A DNA stretch of 20,419 bases from Spirochaetia bacterium UBA2205 (GTDB taxonomy: Bacteria > Spirochaetota > UBA4802 > UB4802): contig DCUV01000055.1 in NCBI GenBank assembly GCA_002328585.1, positions 58,758 to 79,176 of the forward strand, read 5' to 3'. Positions 1-6,699 of this stretch are shown here, piece after piece. Position 1 is the first letter of the stretch. The number at the start of each line of letters is the position of its first letter. The notes beneath the pieces are model-generated. The model was given only the letters and a program-made list of their open reading frames with translations, ran no database searches and was not told the DNA's origin. Both the position numbers and the translations under genes were made by a program.

Positions 1-423
1 CGTGACCTTATCAAGGAACTGGGCAGGGAAAAGACGGTTATTCTATCAACCCACATCTTGCAGGAGGTTGAGGCAACGTGTAACAGGGTTATTATCATTG
101 ATAATGGGGCGATAGTTGCTGATGATTTAACAAGCGAGCTGAAGAGCGCAAAAGGAAAGGATATCCGGATAAATATTCTGGCAGGTGGCGCTTCGTTTGA
201 CCAGTTAAAGACATCATTGTGTGCGATACCCGGTATTAACAATGTGAACCATATACACGATGAAGGGAATCTGTGCCATATACAGGTGATAACAGGTTCG
301 GATATAGATGCACGCCCTGCAATTTTTAACTGCATAAAAGATAATGGCTGGGTATTATACGAGATGAATCGTGAATATAGAAGTCTGGAACATGTTTTCC
401 GTGAATTAACGGTAGGAGCTTAA
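1..423 (+). CDS. ABC transporter ATP-binding protein, C-terminal part (5' end outside window)
   Basis: This is the end of an ABC ATPase that energises the membrane proteins encoded just downstream. The frame is open from base 1. The first visible residues read RDLIKELGREKTVILSTHIL, which is the end of the nucleotide-binding domain with the H-loop histidine (codon 52-54) in the STH motif. It is followed by the usual EVEATCNRVIIIDNG strand and then about 95 residues of the C-terminal extension common in ABC-2 type exporter and GldA/CcmA-like ATPases. Walker A, the signature motif and Walker B lie upstream, outside the window. The internal TTG at 58 is not a start. The stop codon overlaps the AAGGAGG ribosome site of the permease gene, so the two genes are surely co-transcribed. 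Assignment to a GldA-like role rests on the neighbours. Confidence 0.9.
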   Translation, partial: RDLIKELGREKTVILSTHILQEVEATCNRVIIIDNGAIVADDLTSELKSAKGKDIRINILAGGASFDQLKTSLCAIPGINNVNHIHDEGNLCHIQVITGSDIDARPAIFNCIKDNGWVLYEMNREYRSLEHVFRELTVGA

Positions 424-435
424 GGAGGGATTGGG

Positions 436-1161
436 ATGCAACAGTTTAAGGATAGTATGAAGGGCGCACAGTTAGTAGCAAAAAAAGAATTGGCTGGGTT
501 TTTCTCAACACCTATAGGCTATATTGTCATTTCAGTTTTTCTGGTGATTGCCGGTTTTTTGTTTTTTTCCACATTTTTTTTATATGGGCAGGCTGAACTG
601 CGGGCATATTTTGAACTATTGCCGCTTTTATTTGCCTTTGTTATCCCAGCAATTACCATGCGCCTTTTTGCAGAGGAGCGGAATACCGGTTCATTCGAAA
701 TGCTTATGACATTACCACTTTCCACTGTGCAGATTGTTACCGGTAAAATTTTAGCAGCTACGATTTTTGCCGGTATTATGGTATTACCCACTCTGTTTTA
801 CGCAGTATCGGTTGCTTTTGTGGGTTCACCTGATATAGGCCCTATAATTGGAGGATTTATTGGTGCTATCATCCTTGCAGCCGCATATGCGTCAATAGGC
901 GTGTTTGCTTCATCGTTAACCAGAAATCAGATAGTAGCGTTTATCATAGGGTTTGCCATTTGCATAGTACTATCGCTCATAACAAAATTTTTATATTTTG
1001 TATCACCCAAATTGGTTTCTTTGTTTGAATATATCAGCGCAGATTATCATTTTCAAAACATTGCACGGGGTATTATTGATACGCGCAATATTATCTATTT
1101 TGCTTCGGTTATCATCATAAGTTCTATGGCAAGCATATACCAGCTGGAGGTGAGAAGATAG
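436..1161 (+). CDS. ABC-2 type permease, GldF-like
   Basis: This is a 241-residue integral membrane permease, the transmembrane partner of the upstream ATPase. About six hydrophobic segments are visible, near residues 25-48, 58-77, 104-128, 136-159, 164-186 and 218-237. The N-terminal KKELAGFFSTPIGYI and the MRLFAEERNTGSFEMLMTLPLS loop (residues 75-96) are typical of the GldF / ABC-2 permease family. The start is fixed by a perfect AAGGAGG at 422-428, seven bases ahead of ATG. The gene ends three bases before the GldG-like ATG, so the order is ATPase, permease, GldG-like protein, DUF4340 protein. In Bacteroidota, GldA/F/G are linked to gliding. Related sets occur in non-gliding bacteria, so the substrate cannot be read from the sequence. 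Confidence 0.88.
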   Translation: MQQFKDSMKGAQLVAKKELAGFFSTPIGYIVISVFLVIAGFLFFSTFFLYGQAELRAYFELLPLLFAFVIPAITMRLFAEERNTGSFEMLMTLPLSTVQIVTGKILAATIFAGIMVLPTLFYAVSVAFVGSPDIGPIIGGFIGAIILAAAYASIGVFASSLTRNQIVAFIIGFAICIVLSLITKFLYFVSPKLVSLFEYISADYHFQNIARGIIDTRNIIYFASVIIISSMASIYQLEVRR

Positions 1162-1164
1162 GCT

Positions 1165-3309
1165 ATGAATAGGGGAAATATCAAAAAATACATTAACATA
1201 ATCATTGATAGGTTTGATGCAGCACTCAAGCGCATAATGCAAAAAATGGGGAAAGCATCTGATAAACCGCAAAAACAAAAAAGCTACTCACATTTTATTT
1301 TATATGGAATCATCATCGTTTTGATTAACCTTGTTGGGTTAACTCTGTATGTACGGTTGGACCTCACAAAAAATAGCGTTTACTCACTATCACCCATCAG
1401 CAAAGCAGTGGTTTCAACACTTGAAGAACCTCTGACAGTAAAGATTTTCTTTAACAAAGACCTGCCGGCGCCTTATAATACTGTTTATCGTTATTTGCAG
1501 GATTTGATGGTGGAATATGATAATGCGGGCAACAGGTATTTTCATTATGAATTTATTGATGTTGAAAAACAGAAAGATGCTGCAGGTGACTTCGGGATAT
1601 ATCCTGTTCAGATACGTGAGATTCGCAATGATCAGGTAAAATTTAGAAATGCTTATATGGGGCTTGCTATCATCCATGGCGATATAATAGAAAAGATAGA
1701 TTCAATCACCGAGCCTGAAGGTCTGGAGTACCGCGTAACAACCCTGATAAAAAAAATGAATGGAAAAATAGATGCTCTTTTAAAGATTAAAGATCCCATT
1801 ACTGTTACATTATATGCCAGCAGCAATCTTCCTATCCCTGGAATGCAGAATTTAAATGAGCAGGTGTATGCTCAGGTACAAAAATGTAATATACGTAATT
1901 ACAATAAAATCCAGTACCGCTTTGTTGATCCGGTCAATAATCAACAGTCGCTGACCATAGCACAGATGTATGGGCTGCCAACGTTAAAATGGCCGCAATT
2001 TACCACCATGGAAGGCAGAGCTATTCCTTCAGGGCAGGGTATGGTTGGGATAGTTGTTGAGCATAACAATAAGTTTGAAACGGTACAGATACTTACCCGT
2101 TCAATCTTTGGACAATATGCCATTGGGGATTTATCACGTCTTGAGGATATGTTAAACGCTGCTGTTGATAACCTGATCAGTGCCAATCCAAAAGTTTGCT
2201 ATATTACCGGACATGGTGAAAAGGATATCAATGACGAGCAAAACGGCGCTGCACAATTCAGAAAGATGATATCGGATATGTATGACCTTGTTACTATTGA
2301 CATTACAAAGGATGAAATACCTGATGATGTTATCACTATAATAATCAATGGCCCGCGTTCCATGTACAGCGAATATGAGCTGTTCAAGATTGATCAATTT
2401 TTGATGCGCGGCGGCAATGCAATACTGTTGCTTGACTCATATGTTGAACAACAGGCTGAAGGGATGCAGATGTTTCAACGACCTCCGCAGGCGCTGCCAG
2501 TTATTACTGGTTTAGAGGGGATGCTGGCACATTATGGAATTAAAATAGAAAAAGATATAGTCATGGATAAACAGTGCTTTATTGCTCAACAGCGGGGTTT
2601 GGGCGAGCTTACCATATACTTTGCACCAATGATAGATGATGAAGGATTATCTGATGACTGTGAGGTTACTAAATATTTAAAGAAGATTGTATTTTTAAAA
2701 GCTTCATCGTTGGAAGCCGATGAGGGATTGTTGAAAGCAAACAAAGCATCGGTTAAATATATTGTTAAATCATCGCCTTATAGCTGGCTGCAACAGGGTG
2801 CAATAAACTTTATGCCATGGGGTGTCAATCCTCCTGCGGATAATAACCTTGCGTCGTACAATCTGGCAATGCTGGTTCAGGGTAATCTTAAAAGTTATTT
2901 TACTGATAAAATGCCAAACATAGATGTAAAGGGTAAGGATGCAAAAGGCAAAGATTATATACAACAGGAAGTGGTAAAGGAAACGGTTAAACCTGTTAAA
3001 CTTTTTGTGGCTGGAACATCTGAAATTACTGGAAGAAATATCATCGATGACGAAGGTAAATCGCCTAACGCTGTTTTTATGCATAATGTGGTAGATTATA
3101 TGCAGGGGAATTATGATATACCGCAGATGCGAAGCAAGGGACTATCGTTTAATCCCATTAAAGAAACCTCAGATACTGCAAAAAGTATCATAAAAGGTTT
3201 CAATATTGCCGGGCTGCCAATTTTAGTGCTTATTGCCGGTGCAGTGTATATGTGGCGAAGAAAATTACGAAGGAAACACATTGAATCACAGTATACCATG
3301 ATGAGATAA
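1165..3309 (+). CDS. GldG-like membrane-anchored auxiliary protein of an ABC transporter
   Basis: This is a 714-residue protein with a cytoplasmic N-terminus of about 42 residues, one transmembrane helix near residues 43-63, a large extracytoplasmic region and a second helix near residues 681-698, followed by a very basic tail (RRKLRRKH). The segment after the first helix, TKNSVYSLSPISKAVVSTL and on to EEPLTVKIFFNKDLPAPY, is the hallmark N-terminal domain of GldG-family proteins. The VCYITGHGEKD motif further on opens the ABC-transporter auxiliary (IFT52-like) domain. It presumably forms a complex with the ATPase and permease. Start ATG 1165 follows GGAGG at 1146-1150, inside the end of the permease gene. 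It is considerably longer than many GldG proteins, which fits a GldG-plus-linker architecture. Its cargo is unknown. Confidence 0.85.
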   Translation: MNRGNIKKYINIIIDRFDAALKRIMQKMGKASDKPQKQKSYSHFILYGIIIVLINLVGLTLYVRLDLTKNSVYSLSPISKAVVSTLEEPLTVKIFFNKDLPAPYNTVYRYLQDLMVEYDNAGNRYFHYEFIDVEKQKDAAGDFGIYPVQIREIRNDQVKFRNAYMGLAIIHGDIIEKIDSITEPEGLEYRVTTLIKKMNGKIDALLKIKDPITVTLYASSNLPIPGMQNLNEQVYAQVQKCNIRNYNKIQYRFVDPVNNQQSLTIAQMYGLPTLKWPQFTTMEGRAIPSGQGMVGIVVEHNNKFETVQILTRSIFGQYAIGDLSRLEDMLNAAVDNLISANPKVCYITGHGEKDINDEQNGAAQFRKMISDMYDLVTIDITKDEIPDDVITIIINGPRSMYSEYELFKIDQFLMRGGNAILLLDSYVEQQAEGMQMFQRPPQALPVITGLEGMLAHYGIKIEKDIVMDKQCFIAQQRGLGELTIYFAPMIDDEGLSDDCEVTKYLKKIVFLKASSLEADEGLLKANKASVKYIVKSSPYSWLQQGAINFMPWGVNPPADNNLASYNLAMLVQGNLKSYFTDKMPNIDVKGKDAKGKDYIQQEVVKETVKPVKLFVAGTSEITGRNIIDDEGKSPNAVFMHNVVDYMQGNYDIPQMRSKGLSFNPIKETSDTAKSIIKGFNIAGLPILVLIAGAVYMWRRKLRRKHIESQYTMMR

Positions 3310-3331
3310 TGAGTGTAACAGAGGTAGAATA

Positions 3332-4312
3332 ATGCAGGCTAAAAAAAATATTGTTATAAGCATTGTGGCGATAGTTGTTCTGGGAGGCTATCTGCTATTG
3401 AATAAGTTCAGTTCTCGTGAGCTTTTGCAGCTTCCTGAAGTGCCAGGTGCAATAAGTCAGATAGTTATTGCAAAGAATGGAAACAGTATAACAATAATCA
3501 AAGATGGCGATAACTGGAAGGTTAATGAGTTTGAGGCTGATGCAAACGTTATTGCTACTATGGAAAACAAGCTGAAAGATATTGAGGTGGTAGATTTTGT
3601 CAGTGAAAAGCCGCTGTATGAACGATTTGAGTTAGACCCCGGACATGCAATACATGTAGTTGCAAAAAGTGGTGACACTGTGGTTCGGGATTTTTATGTA
3701 GGCAAAAAAGGAAGTACCTATAGGCATACCTATGTACGGTTTGAAGGAAATAAAGCGGTATATTTAGCAGCAGATACGCTTGATACTTATTTTAACAAGA
3801 CTGTGGATGATTTGCGCAACAAGGATATAGTGCAGCTTGATATTGCCAGGGTTAATACTATACAATTGTGGTATAAAAATTCTTCTATAACATTGCACAA
3901 AAAGATTGTTGAAAAAAAGAATAAAAAGAATGACACGTCCAGAGAAAAGCAACAAAAAGAATCAAAAAATGAGGAGACTGAAAAGGAAGAACAATGGGTT
4001 TGCAAAGAAAATCCCGCATTGCAGCTGGATACTAATAAAGTAAAAGAGATACTGTATACCTTTGATCCATTGAAGGCGTATTCATTTCCAGAGGTGGATA
4101 CTGCAATGCTGAAGGGTAAAGTTGCTTCGCTTACCGTTGCAGTACAAAATGAAAACAATGAAAAAGCTGCCGAAGAGATAAGCCTTACAGTCCATAAAGA
4201 ATATGAAAATAGTCGCTATATATGTACCTGCTCAAAAACGCCGTATGTATTTACCATAGATGAATGGAGGGCAAAGCGCATTTTCAAGACATTGCAGGAT
4301 TTGAAGAAATAA
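3332..4312 (+). CDS. DUF4340 domain protein, membrane-anchored
   Basis: This is a 326-residue protein with one N-terminal membrane helix (residues 6-23) and an otherwise extracytoplasmic body. The repeated beta-rich pattern (IVIAKNGNSITIIKDGDNWKV, later VVAKSGDTVVRDFYVGK and YVRFEGNKAVYLAADTL) is what DUF4340 proteins look like. DUF4340 genes are commonly found after GldF/GldG-like genes, as here. A strikingly charged segment, rich in Lys and Glu (about residues 189-221), splits the body and is probably a flexible insertion. GAGG at 3321-3324, seven bases before ATG, sets the start. The final 21 codons are the first unit of a three-copy DNA repeat that continues downstream of the stop. Molecular function is unknown; a role in the neighbouring exporter is inferred from context. 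Confidence 0.8.
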   Translation: MQAKKNIVISIVAIVVLGGYLLLNKFSSRELLQLPEVPGAISQIVIAKNGNSITIIKDGDNWKVNEFEADANVIATMENKLKDIEVVDFVSEKPLYERFELDPGHAIHVVAKSGDTVVRDFYVGKKGSTYRHTYVRFEGNKAVYLAADTLDTYFNKTVDDLRNKDIVQLDIARVNTIQLWYKNSSITLHKKIVEKKNKKNDTSREKQQKESKNEETEKEEQWVCKENPALQLDTNKVKEILYTFDPLKAYSFPEVDTAMLKGKVASLTVAVQNENNEKAAEEISLTVHKEYENSRYICTCSKTPYVFTIDEWRAKRIFKTLQDLKK

Positions 4313-4572
4313 TAGGGTGAGTTGTGAGTATTGAATAATACTCACCATAGTGTATTTACCATAGATGAATGGATGGATAAATGGATAAGCGCATTTTCAA
4401 GACATTGCAGGATTTAAAGAAATAATAGGGTGAGTGGTGGGTATTGAATAATACTCACCATAGTGTATTTAGCATAGATGAATGGATGGATAAATGGATA
4501 AGCGCATTTTCAAGACATTGCAGGATTTGAAGAAATAATAGGATGAGTTGTGAGTATTGAGTAATACCCGCA
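4246..4572. repeat. Three tandem copies of the DUF4340 gene 3' end plus hairpin
   Basis: The last 21 codons and 3' flank of the DUF4340 gene are present three times in a row: 4246-4350, 4351-4463 and about 4464-4572. Unit 1 is 105 bp and contains the real stop codon. Units 2 and 3 carry an 8-bp expansion that creates the wording GGATGGATAAATGGATAAG where the gene has GGAGGGCAAAG. Each unit ends in a hairpin: GTGAGTATT-GAAT-AATACTCAC at 4324-4345 (9 perfect pairs), a 10-pair version with one G-T wobble at 4436-4459, and a version with one mismatch and one wobble at 4550-4571. Units 2 and 3 have in-frame stops and are not coding. No T-run follows the hairpins, so they are not classical terminators, though they may protect the mRNA 3' end. 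Confidence 0.9.
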
Positions 4573-4767
4573 TAAATATGCGCAAATTTATTCTATAATA
4601 CTAACACTGTCAACATTTTTTCGGTCTATTTTTAAAGTATATAGCAACGTAACATTGTAAGAAATAATCTTTATCTAAAAAACACAATTTTCATCACAAG
4701 CATTTATGCCATGTATAAAACTTTTTGTTGGTATAAATCTATAAATAGGTCAAACCCTTTCTGACAT

Positions 4768-4941
4768 TTATATGTATTCAAAATATTTACTATCCAGCAT
4801 AATCGCAGCAATGACCGAGTAGCGTTGTGCATAATAGGGATAAAACAATGTATCATTCATTGACATGATCTTGTTGTTGACAACAATTGTATAGTTACAG
4901 ATACGATTTATGTAGTAATAAAGTCCATTATTTTCTGCCAT
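4768..4941 (-). pseudogene. Possible C-terminal gene remnant, 57 codons
   Basis: A minus-strand reading frame from ATG 4941 to a TAA at 4768-4770 encodes MAENNGLYYYINRICNYTIV and then a further 37 residues ending in MLDSKYFEYI. The composition (Tyr, Asn, Ile, alternating polar and hydrophobic) looks like real protein rather than random sequence, and no annotated gene lies on either strand. There is no ribosome binding site. The frame continues upstream for 11 more codons through the arm of a REP-like repeat before a stop. This suggests the 3' remnant of a gene cut by the repeat. I do not recognise the family. Confidence 0.33.
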
Positions 4942-5018
4942 GTCATCCTGAACAAAGTAAAGAATCTTTTCATTTTATGAACAATAGATTCTCTGGTTGC
5001 TTTGCTCCCTCAGAATGA
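4941..5018. repeat. REP-like imperfect inverted repeat
   Basis: The left arm TGTCATCCTGAACAAAG... ending in AGAATCT (4941-4967) is an imperfect reverse complement of the right arm, which starts at AGATTCT (4986) and ends TCAGAATGA (5018). The wording (TCATCCTGA / TCAGAATGA ends with AGAATCT inside) is that of a dispersed intergenic palindrome seen in many bacterial genomes. It sits in the AT-rich spacer between the export operon and the CoA-transferase gene. No transposase is linked. Confidence 0.55.
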
Positions 5019-5180
5019 AAAAAGTACTACCGTTCTCTTATATTGATAATATAAAAAGATACGTTTCATTATTTACATTCAACACTTACAGTGCTTAGAA
5101 TTAATATTATTTATATAAACTAACCAGTTGGTATTTAATCAACAAAAATGAAAATATAATATAAAATAATATATAATAAT

Positions 5181-5209
5181 TTGAATTATAAATTTGTTAA
5201 TGCTATACT
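5181..5209 (+). promoter_or_regulatory. Candidate sigma-70-type promoter of the CoA-transferase gene
   Basis: TTGAAT (5181-5186), a 17-bp spacer and TATACT (5204-5209) form a good housekeeping promoter. Transcription from about 5216 would give a leader of about 90 nt carrying the two palindromes described below. Confidence 0.5.
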
Positions 5210-5246
5210 CAATATATAGCAATGGTGTTGTATGGTAAAAAACAAT

Positions 5247-5289
5247 ATTATTTAAATAATGTAGTCTTACAATAATAAGATTTTATTAT
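5247..5289 (+). promoter_or_regulatory. Two AT-rich palindromes in the CoA-transferase leader
   Basis: ATTATTTAAATAAT (5247-5260) is a perfect 14-bp palindrome. ATAATAA-gatt-TTATTAT (5272-5278 / 5283-5289) forms a 7-bp stem that ends directly before the ribosome site AGGGGAG (5291-5297). They could be operators or, for the second, a leader hairpin that affects ribosome access. In such AT-rich DNA, chance palindromes are common. Confidence 0.3.
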
Positions 5290-5304
5290 CAGGGGAGTGG
5301 CAAA

Positions 5305-6651
5305 ATGGGTGATATTGAAAAATGGGAATATGATCAAAAAAAGATAACTGTGAGCCAGGCAGCCAGTTTTGTTAAATCGGGTTACAAGATTTTTTATGGT
5401 GAATTTGTTTTGTTTCCTGAAGCTATTGATGAAGAGCTTGCAAAACGTGTTAACGAATTGCATGATGTTGATGTTCGCAGTGTGTGTTACATGCGTGTTC
5501 CAAAAATTGTCGAAGCTGACCCACAGCGAGAACATTTTATATTAAATGACTTTCATTTCGGGACTATCTCGCGAAGATTGTATGATCAACATCTTTGCAA
5601 CTACATACCAATGACCTACCATCAGGGGCCAAGAGTAGCTAAAAAGTATCTTGATTTTGATATTGTTTTTTTAACGGTAGGACCCATGGACCCGCGGGGT
5701 TATTTTAATTATGGTCTGGCAAACTCGGTTACATCGGCTGTTGTAACAAAAGCAAAAAAAATTGTTGTTGAAGTTAATGAGCATGTTCCGTATTGTCTGG
5801 GTGGCAATCAGGAATCAATTCACATATCACGTATTGACCATGTAGTGGAAGGGAAAAATTTACCGTTGCCCCAGATACCTGCATTAGAGCCAACTGAAAT
5901 TGATAAACAGATTGCAAAGCATCTTCTGGCCGAAATTGAAGATGGTGCATGTTTGCAGTTAGGAATAGGTGGATTGCCTAATATAGTAGGTCAAATGATT
6001 GCCGAAGGTGATTTCAAGGATTTAGGTGTTCACACTGAGATGCTTGTTGATTCCTACGTTGATTTATATCAGGCGGGAAGGGTTACCGGTTCCCGAAAAA
6101 ATATCGATAAATATAAAATGAGCTATACCTTTGCAATGGGTACTGATAAATTATATGACTTTTTGCATCATAACCCAACATGTGCTTCCTATCCTGTCAA
6201 TTATATAAATGATCCACGTATTATTGCACTCAATGATAAGGTAATAGCAGTTAACAATGCCATTGAGGTTGACCTATTCAGTCAGGTATCTTCAGAATCG
6301 GTGGGGATAGTTCATAAGTCTGGTACGGGGGGGCAGCTTGATTTTATATTTGGTGCATTTGGTTCGCATGGCGGCAAGGGATTTATTTGTTTGTCATCTA
6401 CCTATCATAATAAAAATGGGAATATAGTTTCACGAATTGTTCCTACATTGCCCCAGGGGGCGATAGTTACTGTTCCAAGGTCAATAGTACACTATGTGGT
6501 TACCGAATATGGAGCAGTGCAGTTAAAAGGAAAATCAACATGGGAAAGAGCAGAAGCACTTATAAGCATTGCGCATCCTGACTTTAGAGATGAATTAATT
6601 GAAAAAGCAGCTGAAATGAATATATGGACCAGAACCAATAAGCTGGCATAA
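5305..6651 (+). CDS. Acetyl-CoA hydrolase/transferase family CoA-transferase (4-hydroxybutyrate or butyrate:acetate type)
   Basis: This is a 448-residue class I CoA-transferase that moves CoA between carboxylic acids, such as acetyl-CoA and butyrate, propionate or 4-hydroxybutyrate. The family's landmarks are present: the glycine-rich QLGIGGLPN oxyanion segment (residues 218-226), the HTEML motif whose Glu245 is the expected catalytic glutamate that forms the acyl-CoA thioester, the CoA-contacting SGTGGQLDFIFGA (339-351), and the C-terminal WERAEALI (413-420). The length is normal for cytosolic 4-hydroxybutyrate CoA-transferase / butyryl-CoA:acetate CoA-transferase. ATG follows AGGGGAG at 5291-5297. 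The gene faces an acyl-CoA synthetase gene across a shared terminator. The exact substrate cannot be set from sequence alone, and succinyl-CoA:acetate transfer is also possible. Confidence 0.88.
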   Translation: MGDIEKWEYDQKKITVSQAASFVKSGYKIFYGEFVLFPEAIDEELAKRVNELHDVDVRSVCYMRVPKIVEADPQREHFILNDFHFGTISRRLYDQHLCNYIPMTYHQGPRVAKKYLDFDIVFLTVGPMDPRGYFNYGLANSVTSAVVTKAKKIVVEVNEHVPYCLGGNQESIHISRIDHVVEGKNLPLPQIPALEPTEIDKQIAKHLLAEIEDGACLQLGIGGLPNIVGQMIAEGDFKDLGVHTEMLVDSYVDLYQAGRVTGSRKNIDKYKMSYTFAMGTDKLYDFLHHNPTCASYPVNYINDPRIIALNDKVIAVNNAIEVDLFSQVSSESVGIVHKSGTGGQLDFIFGAFGSHGGKGFICLSSTYHNKNGNIVSRIVPTLPQGAIVTVPRSIVHYVVTEYGAVQLKGKSTWERAEALISIAHPDFRDELIEKAAEMNIWTRTNKLA

Positions 6652-6653
6652 CA

Positions 6654-6699
6654 CAATCGCACCACCGTAATGATGATGCGATTGATATTACTTTTTATT
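6654..6699 (+). terminator. Hairpin terminator between convergent genes
   Basis: CAATCGCA (6654-6661) pairs perfectly with TGCGATTG (6677-6684) over a 15-nt loop and is followed by ATATTACTTTTTATT. It lies directly after the CoA-transferase stop and reaches the stop codon of the convergent synthetase gene, so it may work for both strands. The T-rich tail favours the + strand. Confidence 0.6.

Noticed and set aside
4324..4345. Classical rho-independent terminator after the DUF4340 gene
   Set aside because: The stem is perfect, but no T-run follows; it was kept as part of the repeat unit instead.
4351..4572. Extra coding copies of the DUF4340 C-terminus
   Set aside because: Copies 2 and 3 have stop codons from the 8-bp expansion and no start, so they are DNA repeats only.
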